From JAOAFZ01 sp964412815 (GTDB lineage: Bacteria > Patescibacteriota > Microgenomatia > UBA1406 > GWC2-37-13): a stretch of DNA of 6,691 bases. The stretch covers positions 1 through 6,691 of the forward strand of contig CAYPQF010000027.1 of assembly GCA_964412815.1 (NCBI GenBank). Reading direction: 5' to 3'. The notes below the pieces were generated by a model, which ran no database searches, was not told the origin of the DNA, and worked only from the letters and a program-made list of their open reading frames with translations. Shown here one piece after another: positions 3,856-6,691 of this stretch (position 1 is its first letter; every line of letters begins with the position of its first letter). A program made the translations under genes and the position numbers.

Positions 3856-6691
3856 CGTTACCCTCCGAACCGTCATATCCGATCGCCGATCTGAAGGCAC
3901 TATTAAGCCAGCGGGTCGGACTTGACCTTAGCCCGATCGAGTTGGCAGAGATTTTGTGGCTGGCATTGCAGCGGGGAGAGGTTATTACAGATGAGTTCGA
4001 GGCTCAAGGAGCACCAAAAACCCCTTCACCCGAAGACAAACAAAGACAGGAGCGACTCCCAGTAACTTCTCAGCCATCCTCAGCTAAATCCGCAGCAGTT
4101 GTAGCGGAACCACCTCAGCCGACTGGATCTACTCAGAGGGAAACTGAAATGGAGCAGCCAATAGGCCCAGCCCTTCCTGTGAATATCCCAGAATCAGTCG
4201 CATTGCGAAATCGGCAAGCCATTGCCCGATCGCTGCGTCCCTTGATGCGAAGAGTGAAATCGAAACAACGACAGACGCTTGACGAGGAGGCAACCGTCCT
4301 CCAAAGTGCAGAAACGAAAACCTGGTATCTGGTGATGCAGCCAGAGACTGAGCGCTGGCTGGAGTTAGCAATTGTAATTGAAGTAACCAATCTTCTGGAT
4401 GTGTGGCGAGACACGATCGCCGAATTTCAACAATTAATGGAACGACATGGCGCATTCCGCAATGTGCGAACCTGGCAACTCAAACCCAACGCTGAGGGAA
4501 AACCCCAGTTATTTTTACAAACGTCAAGAGGGTTGCAAGGCAGCCCCCGTAGTCCAAGGGAGTTGCTGGATGCGAGTGGACGACGACAGATTTTGCTGCT
4601 GAGTGATTGCACCTCCAGAGCATGGCGAACGGGTAAGATTCCCAAATTGCTGGAGTTGTGGTCGCGGAAAAATCCAGTCGCGATCGTCCAGCTTCTTCCA
4701 GAACACTATTGGGATCGCAGCGCCTTAAAAGCCAGTTATCCGGTTGCTTTGAGATCTCGCCGACCCGGAGCGCTGAGTCGAGATTGGGCCATTGAGGGAC
4801 TTTCACTCCAGCGACGACAACAATTGCCAGAGGGATTAAAGCTACCAGTTGTGACGATACAGCCCGAATTGTTGGGTCAATGGGCCGGGGCGATCGCAGC
4901 CAGCAATGACCAACCCACAAAGGGTATTATCTTCAATCCACGAGGCTTTCAAGCACCCCCTTCACCCACACAAGCATCTCCCTTAACAGCCAAACAATTA
5001 GTGCAGCGGTTTCGGAATACGGCTTCAGAAAAGGCTCAGGAACTGGCAGACATGATGGCTGTGCTGCCCGTTAACTGGTCGGTGATTCGGCTGATTCAGA
5101 AGAATTTGATTCAGGAAGAACCCTGGCAGCCAACAGGGGCGCTTTACCTGGCAGAAATCTTCCTGAGTGGGTTGCTGCGGCCTGTACCGGCGGGATCGGA
5201 ACACTCCTCAAAACACCAGAAAACACCACAGTACGACTTTGTAGAAGGGGTGAGGGATGTGCTACTGGGCAGCATTCCCATTTCTGAAGCACAGGCCGTG
5301 GGTCAGGAGGTTGCAGAAGCAGTGTTCAAGCAATTACCCACTGAGGTACAAGAACGAGTCAATGCCGATATTGCACGGCGTTATGGGGATGCTCTAAGTT
5401 ATTTTGAAGCCTTTTTGATTCCCGATTTACCTTGGGGAGATTTTGCCGCTGCTGAAATTTTTCCGTTTGCCCGAGTAACTCGGCAAGTGTTGCAACGTTG
5501 GGGAAGTGTGTATGCTGCTTTAGCAGAGGAACTAGAACAAGCAATTCTGCCACCTGAAGCAATTGCTAATGCTGTGCTCAAGTATCATCTGGAGGGCATT
5601 CAGCACAGTATTCTGGACAATTTTGCTCAGCGGCAACATCAGTTTAGGATCGCTGGGCATCCTGCGGGTGTCCATTCAGAATACTATCTCACGGAGGTAG
5701 AGCTAGCCGAGGGGCAAGACTTTGAAATCACGGTGACGGACTATACACTTCTGTCTTTACAGGAAAGCTATGCCTTGTTCGAGTTATCACTGAATATTCG
5801 TTTTGCTGTGCGAATTCTTTATTTTGATGTTGGAACTTTAAGTCCTGCCAGTGAGGATACCCCCGATTTGGTGCGAGTGGTTCCCGATCAAATTATTGAT
5901 GCAAAAGCAATGGTTAGGCTTCAACTGGCAGCAGTAGTTGAGGAATCCAGGTTTGATTTGACAGAGTTACAGATAGAAGAACCAGTATCAATTACTGCCT
6001 CTCAAACTGATCAGCCCTCTCAAATTCCACCACTACAAGAATTTGAGTTTGAAGTTGCCACGATCGCTGTCGATTCCGTACCAGACACACCTCCAGGAAT
6101 TGATCTACAGCCCTTTGAATTTGAGATAGTCACCCTGGAGAGGCGACAGGTAGCCAATCCTGAGTTTGAAGAAGCTTTCCAAATGGTTGACCAGGCTGTA
6201 GTTGGGCATAGTGGCGAGCATTTAAGTGATGTGCAACAACACATCCTGCGATGCTCCTGGGAGGGAATGACGTATGGCGAGATGGCTAGCACAAGTGCTT
6301 ATACAACTGGCAGCCTTAAAAGGGCTGGAACTAAATTATGGCAGCTATTATCGGATGTCTTTACGGAGGAGATTAAGAAAACGAATATTAGAGCCGTGCT
6401 AGAGCAATTAGCCACGCTTGGCGGCGAACCGGGGTTGGTGATTCATCGACAGCAACAACAAGGATGGGAATTTGTTGAAGTTCTGGGTGAAGAGACATGG
6501 CTGGAAATGGTACGAATTCCAGGGGGAAGTTTTGTCATGGGCGCACCTGCAACTGAGGCAGAGAGCACGAATGCTGAACGCCCGCAACATGACGTTAGGA
6601 TTCAACCCTTCTTTATCGGTAAGTATCCAGTCACCCAGGCTGAGTGGAAAGCAGTTGCAGCCTTGCCCCAGGTAAATCGTGAACTTGACCC
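3852..6691 (+). CDS. Multidomain SAV_2336-type vWA protein with internal VMAP-type HTH and C-terminal FGE-sulfatase (C-type-lectin fold) domain; 3' end outside window
   Basis: The frame from ATG 3852 stays open to the window edge (946 complete codons), so the C-terminus is missing because of the cut, not a mutation. Order: helical cap about 10-45 (LSPIELAEILWLAL); Pro/Gln/Ser linker 50-112; SAV_2336-like/vWA domain about 117-350 (RSLRPLMRRV, ERWLELAIVIE, FRNVRTWQL, QILLLSDC, AIVQLLPEHYW); helical region about 377-565 with LSGLLRPV and YDFVEGVRDVLL typical of this family; beta-rich region about 605-715; two FEFE motifs (728-738, 752-762); HTH about 770-855; FGE domain from about 883 (EMVRIPGGSFVMG, AERPQHDV, FFIGKYPVTQAEW). 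The ATGA overlap with the MoxR gene and AGAGGA at 3843-3848 fix the start. The vWA part is expected to partner MoxR; the FGE fold may be an effector or a target-binding module. The vWA MIDAS motif looks degenerate. Because the frame has no stop in the window it is easy to overlook, but codon use and homology support it along its whole length. Confidence 0.93.
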   Translation, partial: MTLPSEPSYPIADLKALLSQRVGLDLSPIELAEILWLALQRGEVITDEFEAQGAPKTPSPEDKQRQERLPVTSQPSSAKSAAVVAEPPQPTGSTQRETEMEQPIGPALPVNIPESVALRNRQAIARSLRPLMRRVKSKQRQTLDEEATVLQSAETKTWYLVMQPETERWLELAIVIEVTNLLDVWRDTIAEFQQLMERHGAFRNVRTWQLKPNAEGKPQLFLQTSRGLQGSPRSPRELLDASGRRQILLLSDCTSRAWRTGKIPKLLELWSRKNPVAIVQLLPEHYWDRSALKASYPVALRSRRPGALSRDWAIEGLSLQRRQQLPEGLKLPVVTIQPELLGQWAGAIAASNDQPTKGIIFNPRGFQAPPSPTQASPLTAKQLVQRFRNTASEKAQELADMMAVLPVNWSVIRLIQKNLIQEEPWQPTGALYLAEIFLSGLLRPVPAGSEHSSKHQKTPQYDFVEGVRDVLLGSIPISEAQAVGQEVAEAVFKQLPTEVQERVNADIARRYGDALSYFEAFLIPDLPWGDFAAAEIFPFARVTRQVLQRWGSVYAALAEELEQAILPPEAIANAVLKYHLEGIQHSILDNFAQRQHQFRIAGHPAGVHSEYYLTEVELAEGQDFEITVTDYTLLSLQESYALFELSLNIRFAVRILYFDVGTLSPASEDTPDLVRVVPDQIIDAKAMVRLQLAAVVEESRFDLTELQIEEPVSITASQTDQPSQIPPLQEFEFEVATIAVDSVPDTPPGIDLQPFEFEIVTLERRQVANPEFEEAFQMVDQAVVGHSGEHLSDVQQHILRCSWEGMTYGEMASTSAYTTGSLKRAGTKLWQLLSDVFTEEIKKTNIRAVLEQLATLGGEPGLVIHRQQQQGWEFVEVLGEETWLEMVRIPGGSFVMGAPATEAESTNAERPQHDVRIQPFFIGKYPVTQAEWKAVAALPQVNRELD
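5664..5996 (+). other. Beta-rich region of unknown family inside the vWA protein (residues about 605-715)
   Basis: Alternating hydrophobic stretches (EYYLTEVEL, DFEITVTDYTLLSL, YALFELSLNIRFAVRILYFDVG, AMVRLQLAAVV, FDLTELQI) suggest a beta-sandwich. It follows the helical part of the SAV_2336-type region and precedes the FEFE linker. It reminds me of the beta-rich C-terminal domain found after some DUF4935-type PIN nucleases, but that is recall, not a search result. No catalytic motif is visible. Confidence 0.5.
6033..6137 (+). repeat. Two copies of an FEFE linker motif, 24 codons apart
   Basis: LQEFEFEVATI (6033-6065) and LQPFEFEIVTL (6105-6137) lie exactly 72 bases apart. A short FEFEVVTV-like segment often precedes FGE domains in cyanobacterial proteins (recalled). 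Here it occurs twice and is separated from the FGE domain by the HTH. Confidence 0.75.
6159..6416 (+). other. VMAP-type helix-turn-helix module (residues about 770-855)
   Basis: The pattern EAFQMVDQAVVGHSGEHL, VQQHILRCSWEGMTYGEMA, TTGSLKRAGTKLWQLLSDV, then KTNIRAVLEQL matches the small HTH domain normally found at the N-terminus of cyanobacterial NB-ARC/NACHT-WD40 and TIR proteins. The central W-E-G-x-T-Y-x-E-x-A signature and the K-x-x-G-x-K-L-W turn are diagnostic. Here it is internal. It may act as an adaptor or oligomerisation module instead of binding DNA. Confidence 0.85.
6498..6691 (+). other. Start of FGE-sulfatase (formylglycine-generating-enzyme fold) domain, cut by window end
   Basis: Residues about 883-946 carry the family's opening: MVRIPGGSFVMGAP, then ERPQHDV and FFIGKYPVTQAEW. 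The domain is usually 220-280 residues, so about 160-220 residues lie outside. The catalytic cysteines of true FGE would be in the missing part, so enzyme activity cannot be judged. Confidence 0.93.

Noticed and set aside
88..4897. Scattered GCGATCGC palindromes as operators or recombination sites
   Set aside because: They are irregularly spaced within coding sequence and fit the genome-wide HIP1 repeat of cyanobacteria.
4480..4920. 146-codon open frame on the minus strand
   Set aside because: It lies entirely opposite the vWA domain coding sequence, and its translation shows no recognisable motif. It is a shadow of the real frame.
6472..6675. Short + strand frame over the FGE region
   Set aside because: The other frame encodes the unmistakable FGE opening (IPGGSFVMG, YPVTQAEW). 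This one is an out-of-frame shadow.
6660..6691. Possible truncation of the long vWA-FGE gene
   Set aside because: The frame is open right up to the last base, so the missing C-terminus is an effect of the window edge.

Overview
The window looks cyanobacterial. It carries six perfect HIP1 octamers (GCGATCGC) in 6.7 kb, many near-HIP1 GCGATCG sequences, and domain families (TIR with trypsin, VMAP, SAV_2336-type vWA, formylglycine-generating-enzyme fold) that are typical of filamentous or large-genome cyanobacteria. No species can be named from the sequence. All genes are on the + strand and fill almost the whole window. There is no gene-free stretch over 51 bases, and I see no tRNA, rRNA, CRISPR array, insertion sequence or terminator.

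Layout: (1) 52-1431, a trypsin-like serine protease fused to a TIR domain and a C-terminal coiled coil. (2) 1415-2821, a VMAP (vWA-MoxR-associated protein) with an N-terminal coiled coil related to the one ending gene 1. (3) 2824-3855, a MoxR-type AAA+ ATPase. (4) 3852 to the window end, a very long multidomain protein, open at 946 codons and cut by the edge. It has a short helical N-terminus, a Pro/Gln-rich linker, a SAV_2336-type vWA domain, a helical region, a beta-rich region, two copies of a short FEFE motif, a VMAP-type helix-turn-helix and the first part of a formylglycine-generating-enzyme (FGE-sulfatase/C-type-lectin fold) domain. The gene junctions are a 17-base overlap (or a 1-base gap from the GTG start), a 2-base gap and a 4-base ATGA overlap, so the genes almost certainly form one translationally coupled operon.

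Together the genes match the vWA-MoxR-VMAP ternary conflict systems defined by comparative genomics. In that model the MoxR ATPase, the vWA protein and VMAP form a regulated switch that recruits and releases effectors. Here the likely effectors are the protease-TIR protein and possibly the FGE-fold domain. The most notable points are: a coiled-coil cassette shared across the gene 1/gene 2 boundary (26 of 45 positions identical), which suggests how the effector docks on VMAP; a helix-turn-helix in an internal position in the vWA protein; a vWA metal site that looks eroded; a beta-rich module I cannot name with certainty; and a C-terminal FGE fold, which in cyanobacteria is often the target of diversity-generating retroelements. 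The part that would show such a retroelement lies beyond the window.
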